Positions 52,869 through 62,000 of a stretch of DNA of 64,000 nucleotides are shown piece after piece; within the stretch, counting starts at the first letter, position 1; each line of letters starts with the position of its first letter. A program made the translations under genes and the position numbers. The stretch spans positions 820,388 to 884,387 of the forward strand of contig NZ_SJPR01000001.1 in the NCBI RefSeq assembly GCF_007859955.1, written 5' to 3'. The notes under the pieces were generated by a model that was given only the letters and a program-made list of their open reading frames with translations, did no database searches and was not told the origin of the DNA. This DNA comes from Botrimarina colliarenosi (GTDB taxonomy: Bacteria > Planctomycetota > Planctomycetia > Pirellulales > Lacipirellulaceae).

Positions 52869-53262
52869 TTCACCGCGGAGACGCGGAGGACGCAGAGAAT
52901 TCTCAAAATGCAATTGTGCGTGAAGCTTTTGAAAAGCGAGATCGAAAGACTCGTTGAAGAGATACCAGGATTGCCCGATGACTACTTGAGGCACCTCAGC
53001 GAGATTGGATGGGGCGAGCAGTTGAATGGCCGTATTGTCTACGGGCGACCTACTTGTCCGACGGAAATCTTCGGCGTGAGAGTAAACAATTCGCCTAATT
53101 GGCTCTTGGGCGACGATGGGATGGGGTACTGCTTGGGTTACGACACAACTCGTCAAGTCTACGGGGAATACTCGGAGTCCGGCGGTTGGGAGCCCTGGCC
53201 ATCAAGTGAAGGATTTGAGGCGTTTCTCAAATAAACAATCTCTCCGCGTCTCCGCGGTTAAT
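52869..53262. repeat. Inverted repeat pair bracketing a SUKH gene
   Basis: Left arm 52869-52901 (TTCACCGCGGAGACGCGGAG then GACGCAGAG) and right arm 53239-53262 (TCTCTCCGCGTCTCCGCGGT then TAAT) are inverted copies of the family seen at 10248-10378. Here about 337 bases separate them, holding one whole gene (52908-53234). The arms lie 4 bases after the moxR stop and 6 bases before the DUF58 start, so the element fills the moxR-DUF58 junction exactly. Confidence 0.85.
52908..53234 (+). CDS. Small SMI1/KNR4-like (SUKH) domain protein
   Basis: This 108-residue protein is probably a SUKH-superfamily member. Evidence is the N-terminal LPDDYLRHLSEIGWGE, matching the 'LP.dy..fl...gg' block, then PTEIFGV, and NWLLGDDGMGYCLGYDT ending with EAFLK. 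SUKH proteins often act as immunity proteins against toxins or as binding modules. Codon use is less GC-rich than the flanking operon genes, with more A/T third positions. It sits between moxR and DUF58, which are usually adjacent, inside an inverted-repeat pair. The ATG at 52908 has no clear ribosome site. No toxin gene is next to it. Confidence 0.7.
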   Translation: MQLCVKLLKSEIERLVEEIPGLPDDYLRHLSEIGWGEQLNGRIVYGRPTCPTEIFGVRVNNSPNWLLGDDGMGYCLGYDTTRQVYGEYSESGGWEPWPSSEGFEAFLK

Positions 53263-53268
53263 CCCTTT

Positions 53269-54207
53269 ATGCCCCAATCACCAGAACGCCTGCTCGACCC
53301 CGCCGTCCTCGCACGGCTCAAGGGCTTGCGGCTGCGCGCTGAGCGGATCGTCGAGGGGTTTGTCAGCGGGCTGCACCGCTCGCCGTACCAGGGGTTCAGC
53401 AACGAGTTCGCCGAGCACCGTGAGTACGTCCCCGGTGACGACCTGCGGTACGTCGATTGGCGCGCCTTCGGCAAGAGCGACCGGATCTATCTGAAGCGGT
53501 TCGAGGAAGAGACCAACCTGATCGGCTACCTCGTGCTCGACGTGTCGGAGAGCATGACTTACCAGAGCGGACCAACGGCGAGCCCCCGACGTGAGTCGGG
53601 TGAGGGCGCCCCGATGTCCAAGCTCGAATACGCCCAAACCGCCGCCGCCGCCCTGGCGTACCTGATCCTCAAGCAGCAAGACGCCGTCGGCCTCGCCACG
53701 TTCGACGACCGCGTCCGCACCCTGATCAAGCCGAGCGGCAGCCCGTCGCAGCTGACGCCGGTCATCACGGCGATCTCCGAGGGCGCCGGCCGCGAGAAGA
53801 CGTCCGCGGGGCCGATCTTCCACGAGCTGGCCGAACGGCTCGGCCGGCGTGGCGTGGTGATGATCCTCAGCGACCTGTTCGACGACCCCGAGGCGCTGCT
53901 GGCCGGCCTCAAGCACTTCCGCCATCGCCGGCACGACGTCATCGTGATGCACGTCCTTGACCCGGCCGAGCTGGAGTTCCCGTTCCAACAGCCGACGCTG
54001 TTCAAGGGGCTCGAGTCGCTCGGCGAATTGCTCGTCGATCCGGTGCGGCTCCGCAAAGCTTACAAAGAAGAGTTCGACCGCTTCCGCAACGAGGTCGCCG
54101 CTGGCTGCCGCGCGCAGGGCGCCGACTACGTGCTGCTACGGACCGACCGCCCGCTCGACGCCGCGCTGACCGCCTACCTCCACCAACGCCAAGCCCGCCT
54201 GCGCTAG
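53269..54207 (+). CDS. DUF58 protein (MoxR partner)
   Basis: This soluble protein of 312 residues has the DUF58 block GFSNEFAEHREYVPGDDLRYVDWRAF (two parts), then the VWA-like core LVLDVSESMTYQSG with the MIDAS Asp-x-Ser-x-Ser-type motif (DVSES). It typically forms part of MoxR-VWA complexes. The start at 53269 follows the repeat. The segment TASPRRESGEGAP at about residues 104-116 interrupts the usual 'SG...SKLEYA' junction and is encoded by a member of the intergenic repeat family (53581-53608). Confidence 0.9.
   Translation: MPQSPERLLDPAVLARLKGLRLRAERIVEGFVSGLHRSPYQGFSNEFAEHREYVPGDDLRYVDWRAFGKSDRIYLKRFEEETNLIGYLVLDVSESMTYQSGPTASPRRESGEGAPMSKLEYAQTAAAALAYLILKQQDAVGLATFDDRVRTLIKPSGSPSQLTPVITAISEGAGREKTSAGPIFHELAERLGRRGVVMILSDLFDDPEALLAGLKHFRHRRHDVIVMHVLDPAELEFPFQQPTLFKGLESLGELLVDPVRLRKAYKEEFDRFRNEVAAGCRAQGADYVLLRTDRPLDAALTAYLHQRQARLR
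53581..53608. repeat. Repeat unit of the 'AGCC..CGACGTGAGTCG' family inside DUF58 gene
   Basis: AGCCCCCGACGTGAGTCGGG followed by TGAGGGCG resembles the arms of the palindrome at 11891-11962 (AGCCGGCGACGTGAGTCGTC when read in the same direction). It is in frame, with no stop codon, and adds about 14 residues to the DUF58 protein. Only one arm-like unit is present. Confidence 0.55.
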
Positions 54208-54218
54208 AGAGCCTATGA

Positions 54219-54477
54219 AGGGGGATATTGGGGATGAATGGAGATAGGGGGATCGCAAGCGGAGGGATTGAGATGATTTTTAGTTCAAACCGATTACACG
54301 CGGTGAGCAGAGTGCGCGAGCAAAAGGAGGAGATATTTAAACAGCCGCGGAGCGGCTGCCCGCTATCTCAAAATGATTAGTCGTTATGCAATCTGCGTCG
54401 ATAGATTCCGAGGCGCGATACAGCAATACCGACCGCTTGCGATCCCCCTATCCCCAATCATCCCCGCCATCTCCCTT
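54219..54477. repeat. MITE-like element with 45-bp inverted ends
   Basis: Left arm 54219-54262 (GGATAGG-type sequence ending TAGGGGGATCGCAAGCGG) and right arm 54433-54477 (CCGCTTGCGATCCCCCTATC then CCCAATCATC) are inverted copies with about six mismatches in 45. The interior is clearly more AT-rich than the chromosome and has a short perfect hairpin CAGCCGCGGAGCGGCTG at 54343-54359. No gene lies in it. It separates the DUF58 and BatA-like genes of one operon. Confidence 0.85.
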
Positions 54478-54492
54478 CCTAACGTCCCCTAA

Positions 54493-56742
54493 GTGACGCC
54501 CCCTCCCCTCATCGCCTTCGCCTTCGCGAACCTCGCCATCCTCGGCTGGTTGGCGGCGGCGGCTGCGCCGATCTTGATTCACCTCTGGATGCGGCAGACG
54601 CATCGTGAGACGGCGTGGGCGGCGCTGCGGTTCCTGCGGGCCGCTTTGGAGCGACAGGCGCGGCGGCTGCGGCTACAGCACTGGCTGCTGCTGGCTGCGC
54701 GGACGCTGCTGTTGCTCCTCGTGGTGCTCGCCGCCGCCAAGCCGCTGCTTAAGAGTGGCGTGCTAGGGGGCGGGGCGCCGACGCACCGGGTGCTGGTGAT
54801 CGACGCGTCGCTCTCGATGAGTGCGATCGACGCCGAAGGGCAATCGGCCCTGGAGCAGGCGAAAGGGCTCGCCCTGCAGCTCGTCGACAACGCCCGTGCG
54901 GGCGACACGCACTCGCTGGTGGTGATGGGCGCCGACGCCGGGGCGCCGCTCGGCCGGCCGACCTCCGACGGCGGCGCGGTCCGCCGGGCAATTGAATCGA
55001 TCGCACCGTCGCAGGGCGTGGCCGACTTGGGGCAGGCGCTCGCGACGGCTCAGCGGCTGATCGACACGGCCGGCGAGATCGGCGCCACGCAGCGGCAAGA
55101 GGTTGTCTTCCTCAGCGACTTAGCGGCCAACACGTGGACGCCGCTCGCCGAGACGGAGAAAAACGCCACCGTCGAGGCCTACGCGACGCTTGCCGAGGGG
55201 GCGACCCTCTCGGCGCTCGATGTCGGCGACTCGTCGCTGCCAAGCGTCGCGATCACGGCCGCGAGCCTCGCCAACGGTCTGCCGACACTCGCGGCGCCGC
55301 TCGAGATCCGCGCCGAGGCGCGGATCTTTGATGGCGAATCCGTCGAACGAATCGCCGAGCTGCTCGTTGATGGCGCGGTCGTCTCGGAGCAACGCGTCAC
55401 GCTGTCGAACGACCAGCCGACGCCCATCGACTTTGTCTACAAGGTCGACCTGCCCGGCGTGCGGGCGATCGCCGTCCGCCTCGCCGACGAAGCGGGCGCC
55501 GAGGACCGGCTGTCGGACGACAACACCCGCTACGTCGCCTTGACGCTGCGGCCGAGGGTGCGGGTGCTGTGCGTCGCCGGCGCGCCGGGGGCCGCCGACT
55601 ACCTAGCCGACGCCCTCGACCCGACGGGGGAGGGCGCCTTCGAGCCGGTGATTGTCTCGGACGCCGACCTGCCGACCATCGACCTCACGGACTTCGTCTG
55701 CGTCTTTCTATCGAACGTGCGCGAGCTTTCGTCCGGAGAAGCCGAGCGGCTCCACGACTATGTCGTGCGGGGGGGCGGCGTCGCTTGGTTCTTGGGGGAC
55801 CGGGTGAGCCCGCAGCGCTACAACGACACGCTGGGACCGTTGCGCGAGAACCTCGGCGCGGGGCCGCGATCGACGAGCGATCTGCGGCTCGTATCGGCCG
55901 ACGCCCAACCAACGGACCCCGCGGAGCCGGCCGAACCAGGAGACAACAGCGCGCTGGTGCCGGGTTGGTTGTCGCCCTCGATCGCCGCGCCGTCGTACCG
56001 CGTCGATCCGCTCGACTACAAGCACCCGATCGTCCGTCCCTTCCAGGGGCAAGAGCGGTCGGGGCTGCTCAACATCCCGGTGATGCGTCACTTGCCGATC
56101 GAACTGCCCGAATCCGCCGCGGTTTCGGTGGCGCTCGCGCTGGAGAACGGCGACCCGCTCTTGGTGACCGGCGAAGTCGGCCGGGGCCGCGTCGCGGTGC
56201 TGACGACGGCGGCGTCGCTCGACTCGGTCGATCCCGCGACCGGCCAAGCGTGGACGGCGCTGCCGGCTTGGCCGAGCTTCTTACCGATCGTCCGCGGCAT
56301 GGTCACCTACTTAGCGAACGATGGCGGCGTCCGGTCGCTGCTGATTGGCGAGCCGATCGAGGGCCGCGTCGCCCGTGGCGCGGTGGGACAAGTCGCAATC
56401 GAGGACCCGACGGGCGGCGAGGCGGGCCGCGTCGCGCCCGACGAGTCGGGGGCGTGGTCGTTCCGGGGCGCCAAGCGCGTCGGCGTCTATCGGTTCGGAC
56501 CGCAAGGAGAGCCGGCCAATGGCTCGGTCGCGGTGAATCCCGACCCGGGTGAGAGCGACCCCGCCACCGTCGCCACCGAGCAACTCCCCGAATCGCTAAC
56601 GGTCCGCCGCGTTCTGGGCGACGTGGCGAGCGAGACAGTGGCGGCGCCGACCCCCCTCCACCGCTGGCTGCTCTACGGCGCGCTAGCGCTGGCGTTGATC
56701 GAGCCGGCGATGGCGTGTTTTTTCGGGAGGGGGAACGGATGA
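54493..56742 (+). CDS. BatA-type VWA membrane protein
   Basis: This 749-residue membrane protein has an N-terminal BatA (aerotolerance N-terminal) domain, AAAAPILIHLWMRQ with membrane helices at about residues 10-25 and 60-80. A VWA-like fold follows: RVLVIDASLSMSAID, with the MIDAS motif DASLS at about 100-104. A long beta-rich middle and a glutamine-amidotransferase-like segment (LYDYVVRGGGVAWFLGDRV type) come before a C-terminal membrane helix. The start is GTG at 54493. The stop overlaps the next gene by ATGA, so translation is coupled. It is part of the MoxR operon. Confidence 0.9.
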   Translation: MTPPPLIAFAFANLAILGWLAAAAAPILIHLWMRQTHRETAWAALRFLRAALERQARRLRLQHWLLLAARTLLLLLVVLAAAKPLLKSGVLGGGAPTHRVLVIDASLSMSAIDAEGQSALEQAKGLALQLVDNARAGDTHSLVVMGADAGAPLGRPTSDGGAVRRAIESIAPSQGVADLGQALATAQRLIDTAGEIGATQRQEVVFLSDLAANTWTPLAETEKNATVEAYATLAEGATLSALDVGDSSLPSVAITAASLANGLPTLAAPLEIRAEARIFDGESVERIAELLVDGAVVSEQRVTLSNDQPTPIDFVYKVDLPGVRAIAVRLADEAGAEDRLSDDNTRYVALTLRPRVRVLCVAGAPGAADYLADALDPTGEGAFEPVIVSDADLPTIDLTDFVCVFLSNVRELSSGEAERLHDYVVRGGGVAWFLGDRVSPQRYNDTLGPLRENLGAGPRSTSDLRLVSADAQPTDPAEPAEPGDNSALVPGWLSPSIAAPSYRVDPLDYKHPIVRPFQGQERSGLLNIPVMRHLPIELPESAAVSVALALENGDPLLVTGEVGRGRVAVLTTAASLDSVDPATGQAWTALPAWPSFLPIVRGMVTYLANDGGVRSLLIGEPIEGRVARGAVGQVAIEDPTGGEAGRVAPDESGAWSFRGAKRVGVYRFGPQGEPANGSVAVNPDPGESDPATVATEQLPESLTVRRVLGDVASETVAAPTPLHRWLLYGALALALIEPAMACFFGRGNG

Positions 56743-59036
56743 CGCTTCTACAACTCCCCAAAATCGTCGCCCTAGCGACCGACGAGGTCTGGCGTCTGCA
56801 GACGCACTGGACCTGGGCGCCGTGGGTGACGGTGCTGTTCGTCGCCGCGGCCGTGGCGGCGATTATCCTCTGCTACCGCTACGAGACCTCACCGGCCGGC
56901 TTCGCCTATCGCCTCGCGCTGACGTTGCTGCGGCTCACGACGATCGCGCTCTTGCTCGCCATGCTCAGCGAGGCGGTTTTCTCTGGCAGCCGGAGCGGCA
57001 AGCCGCGGCTCGCGATCGTGCTCGATCGTTCGGCCAGTATGGACCGCAAGGACGTTGGCGACGCGTCGCAGACCCGGCGGCAAGCGGCCGAGGCGTTGCT
57101 GATGGCGGACGACAGCGAGTTGCTCCGCCAACTGCAACGGGGCTACGAGCTTGAGCTCTCCGTGGTTGATGGTTCGGTCGCCAATGCGGCGAATGGCATC
57201 GAGGCGATCACCACGGCGATCGGCGACGAGGGTCAACTGCCCGAAGCGGACGACACCTCGACCCGGCTCGGCGACGCGGTCGCCGGGCTGCTCGACGGCG
57301 CCCCCGCGGCGCCGCTGCAGGGGGTCCTCGTCCTCTCGGACGGTCAGGTGACTGCCGGTCGATCGCTCTCCGACGCCGCCGAGGCGGCGCGGCGCTCGGG
57401 CGTGCCGCTCTACGTCGTTGGTCTCGGCAGCGACGAAGCGCCGCCCGAGGCGCGGCTTTCGGACTTGGTGGCGGACGACACGGCGTTCGTCGATGACCTC
57501 GTCGCGTTCAAGGCGACGCTCTCGACGCGGGGTCTTGAGGGAAAGCCGATCCGCGTCGAACTCTTCCGCGAAGGGACCGCCAAGCCGGTCGCTGTCGAAA
57601 CCGTCACGCCCAAGGGGGGCGACGCCGAGGTGCGGCTCATCGATCGGCCGACCACGCCGGGCGAGTTCCGCTACACGCTCCGCGCGACGCCGCCGGCCGA
57701 CAACGGCGAAGCCGCGGCCGCAGGCGAACTGACGCACATGCTGCGGGTGCGGGACGACCAGATCCGCGTGCTGCTGGCCGCCGGCTACCCGAACTACGAG
57801 TACCGCTATCTCAAGCAGCTGCTGGAGCGCGACGAAACGATCCGTGTCGCCACGCATCTGCAAGAGGCCGACCCCGAGTACGCCGAACAGGACCTGACGG
57901 CGTTGCCGCGGATGCCGCTGCGGTTGGAGGCGTTGGCCGAGTATGACGTGATGGTGCTGATCGACCTCGATCCGACGCTCCTGCCCCGTTCGCTGTGGGA
58001 TGAGGTCGGCAAGTTCGTCGGCGAGCGTGGCGGCGGCGTCGTGCTGGTGGCAGGGCCGCGGAGTCTGCCGGGCGCCTACCGTAGCCGCGAGGCCTTCGCC
58101 GCCCTGGCGCCAACGGTCGTCGGTGAGGCTTCGCTCGGCGGCTGGAACGACCCCGCCGGCTTCGCGGTGCTGCCGACGCCGCTCGGCGAACAGACCGCCG
58201 CGATGGAGCTCGGCGACACGCCCACCGACAGCGCGCGGGTCTGGCGGTCGCTCGCGCCGCTCTACTGGCGGGCCGACGTCGGCGCCCCGAAGCCGGCCGC
58301 GCAGGTGCTCGCCATCCACCCCACCGCAAGGCTCGATCGGGGCGAGCCCGCGCCGTTGATCGTTTCGCACTTCTACGGCGCGGGAAGGGTGCTGCTGCAC
58401 GCGGTCGACGCCACTTACCGTTGGCGGTTCCGGGTCGGCGACGTCTACTTCGCCCGCTACTGGGTGCAGACGCTGCGTTCGCTGGCGCGGACCAAACGCG
58501 ACGAGTCGGCCGCGAGTCTCGAACTCGCCGCCGACAAGCCACGCTACGAACCGGGCGAAGCGGTCCGCCTGCGGCTGCGCGACGAACGGCCCGGCGCCGC
58601 CCGCGGTGACAAAGCGACCATCGTGCTGCAATCGCCCGGCAAGGCGGAACGCCGCATCGAACTAGCCGCGGGTGGCGACGGCGGGCGCTTCGAGACAATC
58701 GTCCGCGATTTGCCCCCCGGCCGTTATCGCGCGTTACTAGCGGAAGCGGGCGAGACGCCGACCGTCGCCGAGTTCGAGGTCGCGGCGCCGCTCGGCGAAG
58801 ACGCCCGCCCCGAGATGAACCGCGCCGGGCTGACGGCCGCAGCCGAGCGATCGCGCGGCGCCTTCGTCACACTCGACGAGGCGGACCGGTTGGCGGAGAT
58901 CATCCCCCCGGGGCGGCCGACGGCGCTCGAGTCGCTGCCGCCGGTGGAGGTCTGGAACCGCTGGCCCTTCTTGGCGGGAATCACGGCCTGCCTCACCACC
59001 GAATGGATCCTGCGTAAACGTCGCGCGATGCTTTGA
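56739..59036 (+). CDS. VWA membrane protein with GATase-like region
   Basis: This 765-residue protein has two N-terminal membrane helices (about residues 25-45 and 60-82) and a VWA domain with IVLDRSASMDRKD, whose DRSAS matches the MIDAS motif, followed by PLYVVGLGSDEAPPEA. Later regions are beta-sandwich-like and a glutamine-amidotransferase-like stretch (VGERGGGVVLVAGPRSLPGAYRS). A final membrane helix (FLAGITACLTTEWIL) ends the protein. It overlaps the previous gene (ATGA) and the next start (TTG at 59033), so all three are coupled. This is the usual second VWA protein of planctomycete MoxR operons. Confidence 0.9.
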   Translation: MTLLQLPKIVALATDEVWRLQTHWTWAPWVTVLFVAAAVAAIILCYRYETSPAGFAYRLALTLLRLTTIALLLAMLSEAVFSGSRSGKPRLAIVLDRSASMDRKDVGDASQTRRQAAEALLMADDSELLRQLQRGYELELSVVDGSVANAANGIEAITTAIGDEGQLPEADDTSTRLGDAVAGLLDGAPAAPLQGVLVLSDGQVTAGRSLSDAAEAARRSGVPLYVVGLGSDEAPPEARLSDLVADDTAFVDDLVAFKATLSTRGLEGKPIRVELFREGTAKPVAVETVTPKGGDAEVRLIDRPTTPGEFRYTLRATPPADNGEAAAAGELTHMLRVRDDQIRVLLAAGYPNYEYRYLKQLLERDETIRVATHLQEADPEYAEQDLTALPRMPLRLEALAEYDVMVLIDLDPTLLPRSLWDEVGKFVGERGGGVVLVAGPRSLPGAYRSREAFAALAPTVVGEASLGGWNDPAGFAVLPTPLGEQTAAMELGDTPTDSARVWRSLAPLYWRADVGAPKPAAQVLAIHPTARLDRGEPAPLIVSHFYGAGRVLLHAVDATYRWRFRVGDVYFARYWVQTLRSLARTKRDESAASLELAADKPRYEPGEAVRLRLRDERPGAARGDKATIVLQSPGKAERRIELAAGGDGGRFETIVRDLPPGRYRALLAEAGETPTVAEFEVAAPLGEDARPEMNRAGLTAAAERSRGAFVTLDEADRLAEIIPPGRPTALESLPPVEVWNRWPFLAGITACLTTEWILRKRRAML

Positions 59037-62000
59037 ACCCCGCTCCCCCTCAGGACGACGTGGCCCAACCCTTCCTAGAACGACTCGACGCCACCGCCGC
59101 GAGGCTGCGGGGGGTGGCGCGCCAAGCGACCGCCTGCTGGACCGCCGCGACGGCGATCGGCGTCGCGGCGCTGCTGGTGCTGATCGACTGGCTCGGGCGA
59201 TTCAACGACCCCGGGTTGCGGTGGGTCTTTTCGTTGACTTTGATCGGCGCGACGGTCGGCGTCGCGATTTGGGCATGGCGTCGTTTGGGCCCGACCGACG
59301 CCACCCGGCTGGGGGTCGCCCAGCGTCTTCAGCGGTCCCGGCCCGACTTGGGGAGCCGCTTGGCGAGCGCCGTCGAGTTCGCCGCCAGCGACGCCGCGGA
59401 CCGTTCGGCCGGCTCCGAACAGTTGCGTCGGGCGGTGGTGCTTGACGCGTCGAAATCCGCCGACTCGTTGCCGTTCGACGCCGTGGTCGATCGCACGCCT
59501 CTGCGCCAGTCAATCCGTTGGCTGCTTGCGGCCATCGCCAGCGTCGCGGTGCTTGCTTTGGCGGCGGGTCCGGCGCTCGGCACGGGGCTCTACCGCCTTG
59601 CGGCGCCCTGGGCCGACGCCCCGTGGCCGCGGTTGGTGACGCTGCGCGCGGTTGATCCGCCGACCACCCTGGCGCGGGGCGCCACCTTCGAAGCGACCGC
59701 CGTCAACGAGACCGGCCCGCTCCCCGACGAGGTCCGGGTGGAGTACCGCTTCGCCGCCGAGGCGGGCACGTCGTCACGACGCGAAACGGCGCCGGCGCAG
59801 CTGGTCGGCGATCAGGCGGTTGCGACCCGTGACCGGGTTCAGCGTTCGTTCTCGTTCCGGTTTGTCGGCGGCGACGACGACACTATGGCGTGGAACGACG
59901 TGGCGGTGCTCGACCCGCCGGTGGCCGAGGCGTTTGCCGTGACCGTTGCGCCGCCGGCCTATAGCGGGCTGCCGCCCAGCGAATCGACCGGACCGTTACG
60001 CATCTTGGCGGGGACAACCTTGTCGGTCTCCGGCTCGGCGGACAAGCCGCTTTCCGGAGTGACGATCGAGCTGCCCGGCGAAGCCGATCCGCCTGACGAA
60101 GCCGCCATCAAATGCGATCTGGCGGAAGACAACAAGCAATGGACGGCTGCGCCGTGGGAGGCTCAGCCGACGCCGGACGCCAGCTCGTCGCTGACTTACG
60201 AAGTCCGGCTCGAGGGCGAGTCGGGCGTGGTGGGAGTCATTGGGCCGCACCGTTACGAAGTCGTCGCCGACCAAACGCCCCAGCTGAAGTGGCGCTCGAC
60301 CGACGAAGAGGACGTGGTGACCGCCCGGGCCGTTCTCTCGATCGCCGGCGAAGCGAGCGACGACCTGGCTCTGCAGCGGATTGAGATTGAATGGTCCCCA
60401 CCCGCCGCCGAGGGCGAGCAGCCGGCGCCGCAACGCGTCGTCGTCGCCGAGCGGGGCGCCGAACCGCCGGCCCGGAAATCGCTCGACGAGGGGGACCAGC
60501 AGCCGATCGCCTACGATTGGGACCTCGAGCCGCTCGGGATCGATCCCGGGACCGAACTGTCGCTCTGGCTGACGGCGACCGACTACCTTCCGCAGGAAGG
60601 CCGCACCGCGACGCCACGTCGGCTGACAGTCGTCACCGACGAGGAGTATCAGTCGCGGCTCGCCGAGCGGCAGTCGCGGCTGCTTGGGCAGGTGCAACAG
60701 GCCTTGGCGACGCAGCGTGACGCCGCCGGAGCAACGCGGGACCTCGACGCCGACGCCCGCGACGCCGACGCCATCGACCGCGCGCAGCTCGATCGGTTGA
60801 CGTCGGTCGAGTTCCAGCAGCGCGAGGCGGCCGCCGCGGTCGATGACCCGACGCTCGGGGCGACCGCCGCCGCGGAGCGGCTGCTCGAGGACCTGCGTCG
60901 TAGCCGGCTCGACGCCCCCGACCTCGACGAACAGCTCGCGGCGGCGGGCGAAGCGCTCCGTCAGCTGGGCGACGGCGCCATGCCGGCGGCGCGGGGCGAG
61001 CTCGCGTCGGCCCGCCGGGCCGCGCAGCGGGCCACGGAGGAGGGCGCCGACCCGAAGGAGGCGTCCGCCGAGTTCCAAGCACGTCTTGCCGACGCCGAAG
61101 GGCAGCAAGCCGAGGCGATCGACCGGCTCGAGCAGGTCGCCGACCTGTTGACCAGCTGGGCCGACTTCCAACGCTTCGCCGGCGAGGCGGCGGCGATCGA
61201 GAAGCTCGAACGTGATCTCGCCAATGAGTCGCAGCGTCAAGCAGCGGCTGCCGCTTCCAAGCTCTTCCCCGACCCGACCCAGGCCGAGCGAGACAAGCTT
61301 CTGACCGGCCAGGCCGAAGCGGCGCGCCGCTTCGACAAGCTCCGCAGCGCGATGCAGCGGCTGCTGGCGAGCCAGCCCGCCGGCGCGCCGCCGACGGCCG
61401 CCTCGGAAGCGGTCGCCGACGCCCTCGCCGAGGCGGACGACGCCGACGTGCCGGGCAAACTCCGCGACGCGTCGCGCGACCTGGCCCGCGGCCGGCTGGG
61501 GACTGCTTCGCAGGCGCAGCGTGACGCGGCCGACGGCCTCAAGGCGATGCTCGAGGCGCTACGGCAACGCACGACGACCGACCCGAAGGAACTGGCCAAG
61601 CGGCTGACGGAAGAGAAGCAGAAGCTCGCCGAAATTCAGAAGGAAGTCGAGCAACTCAAGCAACGGCCCGACACGCGCCAGACCGAGGCGGCCCGCCAGC
61701 AAGCCGCCTCGCGCGCCGCCCGCCTCGGGCGGCGGCTGCAGCGACTCACCGCGCCGCAGGCGTCGGCGAGCGCGTCGCAAGGCGCGCAGCAGACGAGCGG
61801 CGATCAGCAGCCGGGTGAAAAGGACCAACAGCTCGCCGAGGCGCAGCAGTCGTTCGACCAGGCGCAGCGCGAGATCGATCAGCGGATCCGCGAGCTCGAG
61901 AATCAGCAGACGCAGCGGCTGCTCGACCAACTGGCGGCCCGCATCGGCGGCTACATCGAACGGCAAGACACGCTGCTCGACGGCACGCTCGACCTCGAAC

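Noticed and set aside
56889..58631. 580-residue open frame on the minus strand
   Set aside because: Antisense to the VWA membrane protein gene; rich in Arg, Gly and Val with no domain.
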